DNA from: Gymnothorax reevesii
Taxonomy: Eukaryota; Chordata; Actinopteri; Anguilliformes; Muraenidae
Reading direction: 5' to 3'
Length of the DNA stretch: 64,000 bases
NCBI GenBank assembly: GCA_029721435.1
Contig: CM056574.1
Location: forward strand, 32,178,501 to 32,242,500
The notes below the pieces were generated by a model, which saw only the letters and a list, made by a program, of their open reading frames with translations, was not told the DNA's origin and did not search any database. Made by a program: the position numbers and the translations under genes. Shown here piece by piece: positions 1 through 57,799 of the stretch (within the stretch, counting starts at the first letter, position 1; each line of letters starts with the position of its first letter).

Positions 1-518
1 CTTTGTGGATCTTCTGGATTCTGTCACTTACTCCATACATCAGGGATGGGCCACCTCGCTGTTATAAATTCACTGAATTTAACAGTTAAATTGACGCACT
101 TTCTCCTTGTAATTTTAAGAGTAAGTGGGGTCCTGCGCACATTTCACTGTGGTTTACAGTTAACATATAAGGAACCTCTGTTATAATCCATTGTAAAATT
201 ACAGTTAAAACAACTGGCAAAAAAGGTGCGAGTTAAAAAAAAACTGGCAAAAAGGTGCCAGTTTATAATGGTGCTCAATCCTGGAGGGCTTCTGTGCATG
301 CCAGTTAACAACGATTATCCTGCCTAAATAAGTCAAAAGCTCTACAAACAAACATAAGTTAATCCATAGACTAGATCATAGTAAAATATTTTATTTAGGG
401 ATATTTTTCAGTGGTAATTCATGAGCTTCTCAAAAAAACAGGGCTAATAAGTAAGATTTCACCAAAGGTTTGACTATTTAATGTAATTAAGTAATTAAAG
501 GCCAGAAGTTGGCATTAA

Positions 519-1200
519 GGGGTCAAGACTAGGTTCAGACTTTGAAAAAAAAAATGTTCATTTTGTAAAAAATCTTTCAAAACATTCATAAAAGGTGATT
601 TTAAGACCAAAAAACAATCTTTTAAGTGGATTTTTATCATGTGAACGCCTCCAGTGCATTCGTTTCGCAACAAAAACGCGATTTTCTCGCATCGCAAATT
701 TCGTAGTTTATCAGGATTGTGGCGGGCATAAAATCCACATTTTTCAAGGTGTTGCACTGAAATTTTCACCATAGCATCAGTTTATTATGTTCTATTCAAT
801 GACATGGTCATTTTTGCATTTATGATCCATCTGCAAGGCAGGTTCTGCCACCCATTTCTAAAATTCTATGACCAAATAATTTTTCAAAATATTTTTCCAT
901 GAAAATACCCAGAATGAATTTGTCATTGTATAGCTGGTAATGTTAGCTTCAAAACAAAAAAAAAGAATTACAGGAAAATATGGTATACATTCTGAGATAT
1001 TGTTGCCACAAGATTTCTCATTTTTTCGCTAATGATGTACGGTTTTCATGGAAACAAACTTATTAAATTTGATTAAAATCTAATTCCATTCTGAGCTTTT
1101 TTCAGTTGACACAATTTTTATGTGTTTTTAGTGCTTAGTTTAGTTTAGTTTAGTGTTTAGTTTAGAAGTACTTAAACTGAGTGAACCCAGGCTTGACCCC
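519..1200. mobile_element. piggyBac-like MITE 1 (682 bp, TTAA target site)
   Basis: Terminal inverted repeats GGGGTCAAGACTAGGTTCA (left) and GGGGTCAAGCCTGGGTTCA (right, reverse complement) are flanked on both sides by TTAA (515-518 and 1201-1204). TTAA duplication with G-rich ends is the signature of piggyBac-type elements. No transposase is recognisable inside. It sits in slc12a3 intron 1. Confidence 0.75.
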
Positions 1201-1559
1201 TTAAAGCCGCAAACAGACATGGTCCTAGTTGCCCATCTCTGCCATACATGCTCCATGCCTTTTATTTTTGAGTGCAAGATATATCCGCTCAATAAATTAA
1301 TGCAGTTGATAACACTGGTGAAAGCAGTTGATTCACATCATTCATTCATAATTCATTATGTATGAATTGGGTTTTGGCACTTAAAGGTGAAAATTAAAAC
1401 CAGTGAGCTGGCATTACTCTCCAGGACCAGGACGCGGCACCAGCAGACGGCTCCCTGCGATAGTGTTTCCCCTGGTTCCCCGTGCTCAGTTTTATTATTT
1501 GTCTCATTCTTTTTATATTCCAATTTAGACTTGATTGGTGGGGACTGTTTTAACACTTT

Positions 1560-1612
1560 GTGCTACGTTTTATTGTATGAAAAGTGCTTTATAAATAAAG
1601 ATTGATTGAGGA
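1560..1612 (+). repeat. 3' tail of a fish LINE-type repeat
   Basis: GTGCTTTATAAATAAAGATT followed by TTGA-like repeats resembles the 3' end common to fish L2-like retroelements. Only the tail is recognisable; 1205-1559 shows nothing else I can name. Confidence 0.4.
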
Positions 1613-1971
1613 GCACTCACTGAAGATTCACTATTTCACTTCCATTAACCTGAGCACATTAAAAATGCTTTTTTTAGACTCAAGCTTAATCAAAACTAAG
1701 AAAAACAAAATAAATCTGTCATCAAAATGAATAACTTTCCTCAAAAACCATAAAAGACACAAGGCAATATAAACAAGCAGAAATGTCTGATTTCCAAATT
1801 CCACTGAATTGTCTCAACAACAAAATATATTACAAATGGTTGTGCATATGGTACACAATAGCATAAGCTTATTTTAAGTGCAAAAACAAGGTTATTGTAA
1901 CAGTGCAGTTTGTTAAAAGGGTAGTGAAGTCCACTTTGTTCAGTATCCTAGTTGCAAGAACTTAGACTTAC

Positions 1972-2259
1972 CTCAAGAACAGAGTGCAGCTGGTAGAGAG
2001 AAGGTCTAGTCTTGCGTATTCTCCCTTGCACTGCAGTGTTGGCATAGAAATCATAGTTTGGTGGCGCATCTAGAGTATCATAGCCTGTGAAGGACGCAAA
2101 GCTTCGAGAGTTTGCGTCGCTGCTTGTGTGGCAAGTACCGCCATTTGCATTGTTATAAAAATATCTGGAATATTCCTCTTCCCGAGGTACTGGTGGCCCT
2201 TTATTATCATTGTTGAAAGAGGTTAAGGTCACTGACTCAATTGGAGGCACATCTGCCAT
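1972..2259 (-). CDS. slc12a3: slc12a3 exon 1, Na-Cl cotransporter (NCC) N-terminus
   Basis: The thiazide-sensitive Na-Cl cotransporter is an apical, twelve-helix transporter of distal nephron (and fish ionocyte) cells. This exon encodes 96 cytoplasmic residues from ATG 2257-2259 to the phase-0 donor GAG|GTAAGT. Residues about 65-96 (GYDTLDAPPNYDFYAN, then RKTRPSLYQLHSVLE) align with human NCC FGYNTIDVVPTYEHYAN and RKVRPTLADLHSFLK. The Thr of GYDT matches a regulatory phosphosite region used by SPAK/OSR1. The first ~50 residues are unlike human, and no RF-x-V/I docking motif is visible. The later exons lie beyond position 1. By sequence alone an NCC-like paralogue (slc12a10) is possible; position next to nup93 favours slc12a3. 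Confidence 0.88.
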
Positions 2260-2322
2260 AACTGAAGTAGACGCCAGACGTAGTTTTGACCAAAACTGAG
2301 AGACCCATTTAGTCAGCCAACA

Positions 2323-2329
2323 TTTTATA
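2323..2329 (-). promoter_or_regulatory. TATA box of slc12a3
   Basis: The minus strand reads GGGTGTATAAAATGTTGG, with TATAAAA 64 bp upstream of the slc12a3 ATG. Initiation 25-30 nt downstream would leave a 5' UTR of about 35 nt. A TATA box fits a tissue-restricted transporter gene; the exact start site is inferred. Confidence 0.55.
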
Positions 2330-2847
2330 CACCCTGGTTATAATCACATGGCACTGGTTTCAAGGGCTAGCAGGCCTACATTTATGATAATTTTCAGACC
2401 TTTAGGAAATTTTTGAAGGGATTTTTAATGACTGCCTTGAGGCCTTGTCGGCTTGTAAAACAGAACAATTACACTGAATAACAGCTGATTTGTGCCCAGA
2501 TAACCTCAACAGAGAGTTACAAGGGCACACAAAGTCAAAAACTGCATTGAATAAAAGGAGTGTTTTGAAACATTTTTCAGGAAGTAACACTCCAGTGGAC
2601 CATAGCAATCACATCTAACACACTTCTGCCATGAAGAGATGACTGTTATTCTCTTCCTGCCGCTGGGATAGCTAATGTAATGCACACTTTCATTGTGGAG
2701 ACCTCTGATCAGCCCTGCATTCAAGCAAATACAATATTCATGACCACAACTGATGCCACTCTTATTGACATCATGCAATAAAGTTAACCTGGAGTGCAGT
2801 CATGTGGAATAAAAGTGGGGGAAAACTTGCATGTAAAGTGGCATGTT

Positions 2848-3725
2848 GATGCAGTGGGTAGCACTGTCGCCTTACAGCAAGTACAACCTCATTTCCAAAA
2901 AAGTTGGAACACTGTGTAAAATGTCAATAAAAACAGAGTGCGATCATTTCCAATTCACTGAAGCCCTATATTTAATTGAAAACAGAACAAAAATGTTATA
3001 AAATGTTGAAACTGAGAAATGTTATCGTTTTTCGAAAAAAATAAAAAATAAAAATATTGCTCATGTTTAATTTTATGTCAGCAACACCACTCAGAAAAGT
3101 TGGGACAGGGCCAACAAAAGACTGGAAAAGTCGTATGATGCTTCAAAAAAAAAAAAAACAACATCCTTACAGCTAAGTAGGTTATTTTTTAGCAACAGGT
3201 CAATACCATGATTGGGAGTAAAAAGTCCTTCAGAAGTAAAGATGGTGAGGGCCTCACCACTGTGAGAGATTGCAAGGGCATGCAATCTGATGCTTAGGGT
3301 TAGGGTTCAGGTTAAGTGTTGCGGGGGGGTTAGTTTTAAACTGGCATCAAATAAAGACGCCGAAAGCCTCCTCTGGTGTTGCATATTGACACTTGGTCAG
3401 GTAGCATCACTTTATGACTCATCAGGATGACACTGGGCTCCAAACCCAGCCGGGGGCCTTTTTCGTTTTCTCCCTGTGTTTACGTGGGTTTCCCTTAGGT
3501 ATTCCGGTTCCCTCCCACAGTCAGAAGACATGCATGTCAGGTTAATTAGAGACTCTATATTTCCCAAATGTTTGAGTCTGTGAGCGAGTGATGTGTGTAC
3601 CCTGCGATGGATTGATGTCCAGGGTGTGTCCCTGCCTTTCGCCCATAGTGATCTCGGATAGGTTCCAGCTCCCCCATAACCCACGTGAGGACGAACCGGC
3701 ATATACTGGATTGGATGGAAAAATT
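2848..3725 (+). repeat. fish interspersed repeat, split by a Tc1-like insertion
   Basis: 2848-2880 reads GCAGTGGGTAGCACTGTCGC, the start of a common fish repeat whose body continues at about 3435-3725 (CTCCCACAG, GACATGCATGTCAGGTTAAT, CCTGCGATGGATTGATGTCC, GATAGGTTCCAGC). The 2881-3430 segment between them is foreign. Two further copies in opposite orientation lie at 10640-10805 and 14505-14600. Confidence 0.65.
2881..3295 (+). mobile_element. truncated Tc1-like element (left part)
   Basis: After TA the sequence starts CAACCTCATTTCCAAAAAAG and continues through an AT-rich left arm to the transposase leader (AAGTAAAGATGG, then CTCACCACTGTGAGAGATTG). It resembles the left part of the 47834 element. 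The transposase body and the right terminal repeat are not recognisable. Confidence 0.6.
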
Positions 3726-4925
3726 TGTGTGACCTTTCAACCTCATAAGACAAACTCACCAAAATAGGCTGTCTGGGAAAAGTGGCATTTGCAGCATATC
3801 ACAAATGTAGAGTATCACTGAGCTAAGGACCATACATAATCAGTTATAGCTCATTTTTAATTGCACTGTGAAATCATTAATGAAAGTTGTGTACTGGTGT
3901 CTTGAGTCTGAACTCTTTTACATAGCAATTATGAAATATAAACCTATTGTCAATTATACCTGAAAAAAGATCTCATCATGTTAAAAAAGTTAACATATTT
4001 GTGAGCATCAAACATTCTTACTCTCAGAGGATGTTATCTATTTACTTATTAATTTTTTATTGATTACCTGGCAGCTCTCATAACATACCATGCCATCCAG
4101 CAGCCTCAATGGTCTCAAAAATATTTATTGAAGCTGATTATCACCGTTTACCACCACATCCACCTAATATAAGTGTTTTATATCTAATTTTCCTGGTAGG
4201 ACAAACAGCACTACTGAATAAAATGAATTGAAGAAATTCAGATAACCTTGATAGAAGTATGATTTATATATCTTGTCACCATTAGACCACATCTGCAATA
4301 TAAGCAGCAACACAATACCAACAATAGTACGGATGATGAAAAAGATCTGTGTAATTTAATTCAACCTTGAAAGCAGTCTCGCTCATATCATGTTCAAGAC
4401 AAAGGATACAACAGCTTTCTTCAGGGTGACCCCTTGTGTGTACACAATGTTCTTTATTAACTTGAGCAGTCTAAAATTTTGCTAATTCATGCTGACCTCA
4501 GAGCTGGCCCAAAATGTTCTGCCTAAGGGAAATATTAGATAATATTAATGAACAATAGAGCGTTAAATCCCCAATTGGCAAACCTCGGCCTGTATTCATG
4601 AGGTGGCTCTGAGTTGGAATACTAAAATAGGAGCAAGCCTTCCCTGACCTTATACCACCCATATCCTTTACGGAGCAAAAATTCTTACTGATCACAGGTC
4701 AGCATTCTGCAGGGTATTTTATGAGCATGGAATTTTAGCAAAACGTACAGAAATAAACAAGCAGTGTCAGACCCAACAAACCCTGCCCTCGCACATATTT
4801 TGGCTGTTCAGTGACCTTGAATGAATGAAAGTAATAATATTGCTGAAGCAACTCATTACAAAAAATTCCTTCATCTTTATTTCATTTGGCTGTTCAATTT
4901 CTCTGTACATTTCATTCATTATGCA
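3726..4925. other. intergenic, nothing recognised
   Basis: AT-rich DNA between repeats, without exon-like ORFs, RNA genes or clear terminal repeats that I can see. Confidence 0.5.
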
Positions 4926-4927
4926 TA

Positions 4928-5221
4928 CCCTTATAAACAATTACTATAGTTTAGTATAGTTTACCACAGTAAAATTGATGTAAACAATAGTAAACTACAC
5001 TTTACTACAGTAAGCTATAGTTTGTTGAAAATATACTATAGTAATTGAACATCATTGCTATAGTTTACAAGAGTTTGACTTTTGTGATAATCTTTAGCAT
5101 CACTTTAGTAAACTAGAGTTACTACAGTGTATCTATAGTAATTCCATACCACAATACCATAGTTAGTATAGAAAACCATAGTATTTTTACTGTAGCATTT
5201 TGTGGTAATTTTTCACAAGGG
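4928..5221. mobile_element. TA-flanked MITE rich in ACTATAGT-like motifs (294 bp)
   Basis: Ends CCCTTATAAACAATTAC and (reverse complement) CCCTTGTGAAAAATTAC are inverted repeats flanked by TA at 4926-4927 and 5222-5223. The interior repeats TATAGTTTA and TACTATAG motifs. TA duplication suggests a Tc1/mariner-mobilised MITE. Confidence 0.65.
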
Positions 5222-5223
5222 TA

Positions 5224-6450
5224 CACTCACAGACCACTTTATTAGGCACTCCTCCTCATTAATGCAAACTGCCTGCTCCAAGTGACATTGAGTCACGTTC
5301 CTGTAACAATAGGACCACGCAGACAGGATGAAGAGTTTTAGAATGAGAAAAGCATAAAAACTTGCTTATGAAAGTGATCATAACCCACTGGGAAGAACAA
5401 AGCTACTCAGTTCAATAATGTGCGTAATCAAGACTTCATTCCACAACAAGCTCCACTGTCATTTCAGACCGGAAAAAAGATTGTCCCAGTACACTTAATG
5501 ATCATATGCATATCGCTCTTACCTCACCAGTGATGACACTCAAGAAAAGGATTATGAAAGACATGTCATTTATAACTGGAACCCTTCTTGACTCTCAACT
5601 ATTGAGCTGTGCAAGAAGATTCTAGATGGATAACCAACTAGAGACAGGCATTTAGAGGGGGCATTTGCAAGGCTTTTTCTCATGGAAGTATCTTTAGCTG
5701 ATCATGCAAAATTGCCCGTCATTCTAGCCAAAAGACTTGTGTGTCTTTAATCTTGATAACGGACTGATTTTACAGACAATTTTTCCTTTATCAGTACTTT
5801 CATCGAAAAAATCCACTAGCTGTCATGTATGTTGGTTTTGATTGCCATTATTACTTACATTACACAAGAAATGAGAGGAAATTGAGTTTTGTGCATGTCT
5901 ACATCTGTTTGTTACCATTGAATATTGTACACTTTGCGCATTGCCAATTCATCCAGTGAAGTATTGCTTCATAGGGATAAATGAAGTTAAATAGCAGTAC
6001 AGAATTGAATTCTTGTTTAAGCTAACAGAAGGACCAAAAATACTCAAATATTGGTAGTTTACAATAGTGTGACACTGAGTGACATTTCAAAACATGCAAG
6101 GTAGCAAACCATAAACAGCTGACATACAAAACACTAATTGTGAGCTAAGAATTGGGAATAAGAGCTACAATGCCAAAATGTTCGCCAAAGCTGCATGATT
6201 GAAGATCGGAAAAATGCTACCAGTCAGATTGAATTTGTCAGTGACACCCAGATTGCCTGGTCAGAATTTGGCACAGAAATACTACAAATCTGAACTATTC
6301 ATCAGCAGCCTTGGCTGCTGCCGCTGTAATGGTAAATGGCATTTTTTCTTGACGCACATTAAGCACTTAAAACTGATTCATTCCAACACACACCTAAGTA
6401 TTTCTGCTGTGCATCCCATTATGGCCACAGTCTACCTTGATGTCAAGCAG
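5224..6450 (+). mobile_element. decayed Tc1-like element (family ending CCACTTTATTAGG)
   Basis: The left end reads CACTCACAGACCACTTTATT, the start of a widespread fish Tc1 family. Pieces around 6215-6450 (GTCAGAATTTGG, CCCATTATGGCCACAGTCTA) match the middle of the same family's transposase. The stretch between is too diverged to align by eye, so one continuous element is an inference. Other copies are at 13203-13405 and 55285-55925. Confidence 0.45.
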
Positions 6451-7735
6451 AATACCGTGCCTTGACAGATGTGCATCAGACTGTGCTTCATGTCAAACTG
6501 TGTGTGGACATAGGTCCACACCAATGACTCGCACAGCTCTCAGATCTTATGTAAAGTCTGCAGCATGAAAGTCTGTCATCAGATCAACAGGAACTGTGAT
6601 ACAATAGGGCTTCCATTGACCAAAATTCAGAGTAATGATCTCCAGCACCTTGCCAGATCCACAATTTAACAAATTCAACCCGCTGAGGCAACGGAAAGTC
6701 CCACTTAGTACATGACAGTTGCATTAAATTAGCTAGAAATTCCAGTTGCCTTCGACTGCATGGGTGTAGCCCCCAAGTGCATGCTTGGGAGATCTTGAAA
6801 CCTCTGACCTCAATTGTGTGTTTACAAACTATACCCTGAAAAGGCAGATTTTCTGCACGAAGTTGTGCTTTATTTGGCAATTCTGTTCCCATGGCAACCA
6901 AAATCTATAGCTGTCCTAACTTAACCATAACTAATGCCCAAACCAAAAATCAAAGGAATTGGCTGAAATTTGTTGCCCGATCAGAGTCAACAGGAAACAC
7001 TCAATGGACGTGGCAGTGGTGGAGACGACGACCATCCATAATAGCTGGCGAACTTCATCCAGGGGCAATAATTAGCCAGAGTGAACACCTTGTTTTGTTT
7101 CTGCTGACACTACCATTTTACCAAAGTAAGATAAATTACTGGAGGCCCTAAACTAAATGTTTATCTGTCCGATATTGGCATACGAGGAAGACTATTTATG
7201 GAGTTTTCACTTTAGTGTAGGAAGGGCGAGCCACAGAAAGGAACTGTAATTACATCAGGGTCAATGATGTGTCCCAGTACTTGATGCAGTGAAGAACTAT
7301 GCGCAAGACTAATCCTCACATCAGGTGGACAACTCCTGTTCTCATTTATGGAAATTCATCTGCATTTCTTTTAAAAAGAAAACAAAGGAAAGGTCTACGA
7401 TTACAGCTTTATTCAGCAATGAATTTCTCATTTTGGTGGGCTGGACTGAGTTGGCTGCCTTCCAATCTTGATTCATGAAGAGCAATTTCTCCATTCTATC
7501 ACCATTTTCACCCAGTACAGGAGAAAAATGGAACAGGATAGGACAGACAAAAGGCAATGCGGACGTACATGAAGGCTTTTTTCTATGGCAACCAAATTAC
7601 AGCAAAAACATTGGAACAACACCATAGGAAACAAATGGAGGGTGATACACAAGGCAAAGAGAAACTGTTCCCAGGCATTCCAGCTGCCGCTCTCAACAAT
7701 GTCTGTGGATCCTGGAGCCCCGTCGGCAGTGGTAC
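6451..7735. other. intergenic DNA on the 3' side of mir-138
   Basis: No coding region recognised. GC content rises towards the mir-138 hairpin. A downstream part of the primary microRNA transcript may lie here, but no signal defines it. Confidence 0.4.
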
Positions 7736-7817
7736 GGTGCCACCCTGGTGTTGTGAAATAGCCGGGTTCTAGCAGTCGTGCGGCATCGGCCTGATTCACA
7801 ACACCAGCTGCGGCACC
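7736..7817 (-). ncRNA. mir138: mir-138 microRNA precursor
   Basis: The minus strand contains the vertebrate miR-138-5p sequence (starts AGCUGGUGUUGUGAAUC, positions 7787-7809, seed GCUGGUG). After a loop of about 24 nt comes a 3p arm starting GCUAUUUCACAACACC (7742-7762), close to the human miR-138-2 star strand. The flanks GGTGCC and GGCACC (7736-7741 and 7812-7817) extend the stem. miR-138 is known as a neuron-enriched regulator of dendritic-spine and other mRNAs. In human, MIR138-2 lies between NUP93 and SLC12A3 on the same strand, exactly as here, so this is most likely its orthologue. Open reading frames across this hairpin are chance. Confidence 0.96.
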
Positions 7818-10639
7818 CGTACCCGTTGCGACTCCATGGCGAAGTGGGCGTGCGGGAAAACATACCCTCCGAGTCTCCGGAGGAACGAGGTGGCCGGACT
7901 GCAGAACTACACTCAAATCTCCTTGAAAGCATGCTGTGGGCACACTTGGCATTCCTCAGCAAAAAGCCAAAATATATCCACTTGCCCAACTTCATATTTG
8001 ATTACTTTAGAAACAGGATCTGTGGGGGTGGGGCAGAGGTAAATGGGTGGAGCACTCTGGTCTCCATAGCAACATGCAACACAGCGCTCCAAGTATCAGC
8101 CAGCGGGCTGGGTGCGGTAGAATGCAAGTCAGCACAAGATATATTATGCAACTTACTCAAAGCCATGCTCCAATATCCTACAAAAACCACCTTTGTTAAT
8201 ATAACCTGAGGGCAACATTCTGGTAACAATCCACTAGCAGGAAAAAGCTGTATATGGATTCCCTGATAGTCACCGCTTAAATAAACCTGGACATGTTTGT
8301 GGTGAAACATGAACAAGTGAATAGATTTAAAGAGGCAATTACAAATCCGCAGGCTTTAACCCGAAGCACCTTACCACTCAGATGCTCAAGTTCAGTGCTC
8401 TTGGGATGGGAGTCAGCATTGTGTCTGGCATCCCTCTAGACACTGTTTATCACATAATGGTCCTGGACTGCAGAGAACTGCTGGGGTTACTCCCTCTCCC
8501 TTTGCCAGTGAGTCAGGCCAGAATACAGCCTGAAAAAATCAGGGGCACAAATTTTTCAGCTACCCAGGAGGGGGAAAAAAAAACAACAACAAAAAAAAAA
8601 AAAATGTTGGAATAAGATTCAAGGGCTAGATCTGAGTGGCGCCATTTTAAAATATTCCTAAATGGTGCGACTGGTGTGACCTGTTTTTTCATTGCTAGGA
8701 TACAACCCATCCATTGTACCTAGATTTTGTCCAGTCTTGTGTCAATGCTTACAGCTGAGTTTCTTAATTTAAAAAAAAAAAAACCTGCCACCTAATTCAG
8801 AACCACTTTTCCCTACTCTCGCTGGAAAATGATGAGGTTAAGTAAAGGAGAATTCTTAAGGACTTAAGCAAGATAACTGTGGTTCAAAGACAATCCGACA
8901 TCATTAGCACTCCGTGATATACTCATGCATCCTTTCATGTTCCTTGTTTTTGTGAATGGCCAGATGACACATCGCTTCAAATATCGCTGCGGCAAGGAAC
9001 TGTAGGACGGCGTTATCTCCTTTGTTTTCGTCAAGGATAATTCAATGTACCCCATGCTAAAGGAGATAAGTTTGGGAGCAGAGAGGTAGCTTTCTTATGA
9101 AAGAATTACAAATTATGTATATTTATGTACAAATTATTAAAATTATACACTTATCATGGCTGCCACGTAAATACTTCTAGGTCATTTTAAACTATTAGGA
9201 ACTTTCTCAACAGAAAACAAACATTTGAATTGTTTGTGCTTCAATCCCTGCGAACTGAATGGGTTAGACCTAATAAGACTGTCTTCGATCCAATAATGAT
9301 CAATGGTTGGATCCATCCAACTCTCCTTCCCAAGAAAACACTGCATCTACAGAGCACAGTTAACAATCCAGTGCAGAAATCAAACTCATTGTAACAGGTC
9401 TCGCATACAAGCAGTTAGTATTGACTTGCCACAGGACATTTTACAGTATTCCGATGACACAGTAAATGGACCAAAGACATGCCCTACGAAGTAAGATATA
9501 AGGCAGAGAAGATTGAGGCCTCCTCCATCTCCTCCAGATGGCCATAGATCTTAGAGCCTCTCTTCTGATTGAGTGAATCCAGCCAATCACAGCCCAGCCT
9601 CCTCCAGGCTTTTAATTACTGGCTGATGCAGCCAAGATGCTGAACTCATCATCACAGATGAACAGAGGAACACTGGCCTCTCTGAACTCAGGCCAACAAA
9701 AAATTCATTGAAAATTCTGTAACTATGCATTTCCTTTACACTTCCTGCCAGCTTTTTATTGCAGTGTTTCCCACTAAATACCAGAGTTGGATAATTCAGG
9801 TTCAGACAGTAAATGGCTTCCCATGGCATGAGTATATGTCAATCAAATGAATATGCTTGCCAGCACAACTCTTGAACCAGGATGTAAACCAAACTAGTGA
9901 AATCATTCATTCATGGGCGGAAGAATATGGCAGAACCTTTACTTCCTGAAGTAAGAACTTCCCATCTCTGCTGATTTGTGAAACTGGATGTTAGTCTAAA
10001 AAATAATTTAACACAAGGATATAGAAATCCATCCATTCCACGATGCTGTCAAGTATACTGTTCAAATATACCGAAACATAACAAAATGGCTGACTACAGA
10101 GTAAGGCACAATTAAGGGAATGGGGACCACCTGGGATGCAGCCAGCATAAAATGGAAAAAAAAGTCTTTTTGCATTTCAACCGGTGATAATCAGATTATG
10201 TGTCCAACACGTTAAGCACTACAAAAATGTGATCATCTAGAGCAAAAAATTTAAAGCACGTGCATATACTTTTCAGGGTCCATGACTGCATGTCACCATA
10301 CTGCCTAGAGGGTCATCGCAAGCAAATTCTTAACTACTCAGGTCTTACATTGAAAAATAAACCTAAAACTACACCTTGCAGTCACACTCCCACTAACTCA
10401 TGTCGAAATTACAACGTTAAACTGCAACAGTGCCATCTACTGGACACCCGGTGAACCAACTCCCCATTCTTTCTCTATGGGTATAAGTAAAAAGAACAGA
10501 TTTAGCCTAATCCTGCTCTGATATTGCCACTTAACAGTAAACCGTGAGGAATCCAATAGAGCAACATCCCATATAGGATTGGTTATTCCTGGATTGGGTT
10601 GTAGGGGAATAAGGAGGGAATAAACACAGGGCAGTTAGC
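7818..10639. other. intergenic DNA between nup93 and mir-138
   Basis: The first 150 bp (to about 7960) are GC-rich and may belong to the primary mir-138 transcript. The rest holds poly-A runs (8572-8604, 8769-8784) and nothing else I recognise. Confidence 0.4.
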
Positions 10640-10805
10640 CGAGCCATTGCAAGGCACACAGACACAATTCACTCACACTCACACCCACACACACCTATGG
10701 GCAATTTAGAGTCCCCATTTACTCCAACATGCAGGTATTCATATTATGACAGGAAACTGGAGCACCCAGAGAAAGCCCATGTGAACACTGGGCAACATGC
10801 AAACT
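10640..10805 (-). repeat. fish interspersed repeat, minus orientation
   Basis: CCTATGGGCAATTTAGAGTC, ACATGCAGGTATTC and AACATGCAAACTCTCC are the reverse complement of the family seen at 3435-3725. It lies just past the presumed nup93 polyadenylation site. Confidence 0.6.
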
Positions 10806-10910
10806 CTCCAATAGAAGACAAAACAAAAACAGAAATATACTGAAAAGGAAACAAAAGACCATGACAAAAATAAAAACATACGAAAAGGAAAAGTAAACTT
10901 AATTTCTTTT

Positions 10911-10916
10911 TTTATT
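10911..10916 (-). terminator. candidate nup93 polyadenylation signal
   Basis: AATAAA on the minus strand, about 126 nt past the nup93 stop codon. It would give a short 3' UTR. Cleavage is expected 10-30 nt lower. I see no transcript evidence, and a more distal site is possible. Confidence 0.5.
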
Positions 10917-11041
10917 CGTCCAAATGTATGAAAAATACAAATATAAAGGATAACACAAAAACACAATGCCAAATGGAAGGACCAAGGGGTAGGGAGAGGG
11001 GAAATGGGAGGAGTTTAAGGGTAGCGATGGCAGCTGATAGG

Positions 11042-56969
<45,928 letters not shown>

Positions 56970-57799
56970 CTGTCAATCACAACGACAAAAAGGAGAGAAA
57001 TCAGACAGCGACAGGGGAGAAAACGCAGAAATAGAGGGGGTTAAAAAAAAATAAAAAATCACAAAAAGATGGGTTAGACTTCAAAGCATGCTGATAAGGA
57101 GAACAACTCCAACCCCGCACTGAAGTGAATTAAATTAGTGTGCTTCACAAGCAAATTTCACAATGTGCGTCACAGAAAACGAAGGCATGAACCCAAGAGA
57201 GCAATCCTAGAGCTCCATATGGGAGGAACAACATCAGATTTCCTCTACGGACAAACCAGAATCCTAAAGGGAGATCTCATTCTCCTCAGACGAGTTTGAG
57301 GTGTGGGACTGAAATGACACTGACACCCAGTGGAGGAAGCACAAAACCACACAAGACCTTCAGTCGAACAGGACTCAAAACAAAGATAGACAGCAACTTC
57401 ACCATTAGACACACAAATACGCTCATCCTCAGCATCATTGCCTTAATAGCAATCAAACAATTTATTCACATCATAACCAAGACTACTCACACGGTGATGG
57501 GCCCATAGTATGCTTGAACAGCATTATTATTCATTTCACTGCCAAGTTTGGGAAGCATTTCCCAATACATAATAATGTGGACTTAAATATGTTTCGTGAA
57601 GATTTTGCGCATTTTCAAACTCATGAGATGGCACATACTAAATTTCCTTGCTTGTCTTTCTTTGAGTAACTTTATTTTGCAACAATGTGCACAGCTTTTT
57701 ATATTACATTCCATGCAGGTTCAACAAGCTTAAAAAGAGATTTTCCACATGAAATATGTTTTCAATGCTTTTACTAAAACCACAGCCTAATTCACCTAC
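56970..57799 (-). other. nup93 intron upstream of W1, proximal part
   Basis: No exon or element recognised between W1 and the LINE tail. The preceding nup93 coding exon is not here. Confidence 0.5.

Noticed and set aside
3296..3330. TTAGGG-like units near 3295-3310
   Set aside because: Only two telomere-type units occur, too few to call an interstitial telomeric repeat.
7473..7995. Overlapping ORFs of 100-159 codons
   Set aside because: They are open frames through the GC-rich mir-138 region with no family resemblance; the hairpin explains the sequence.
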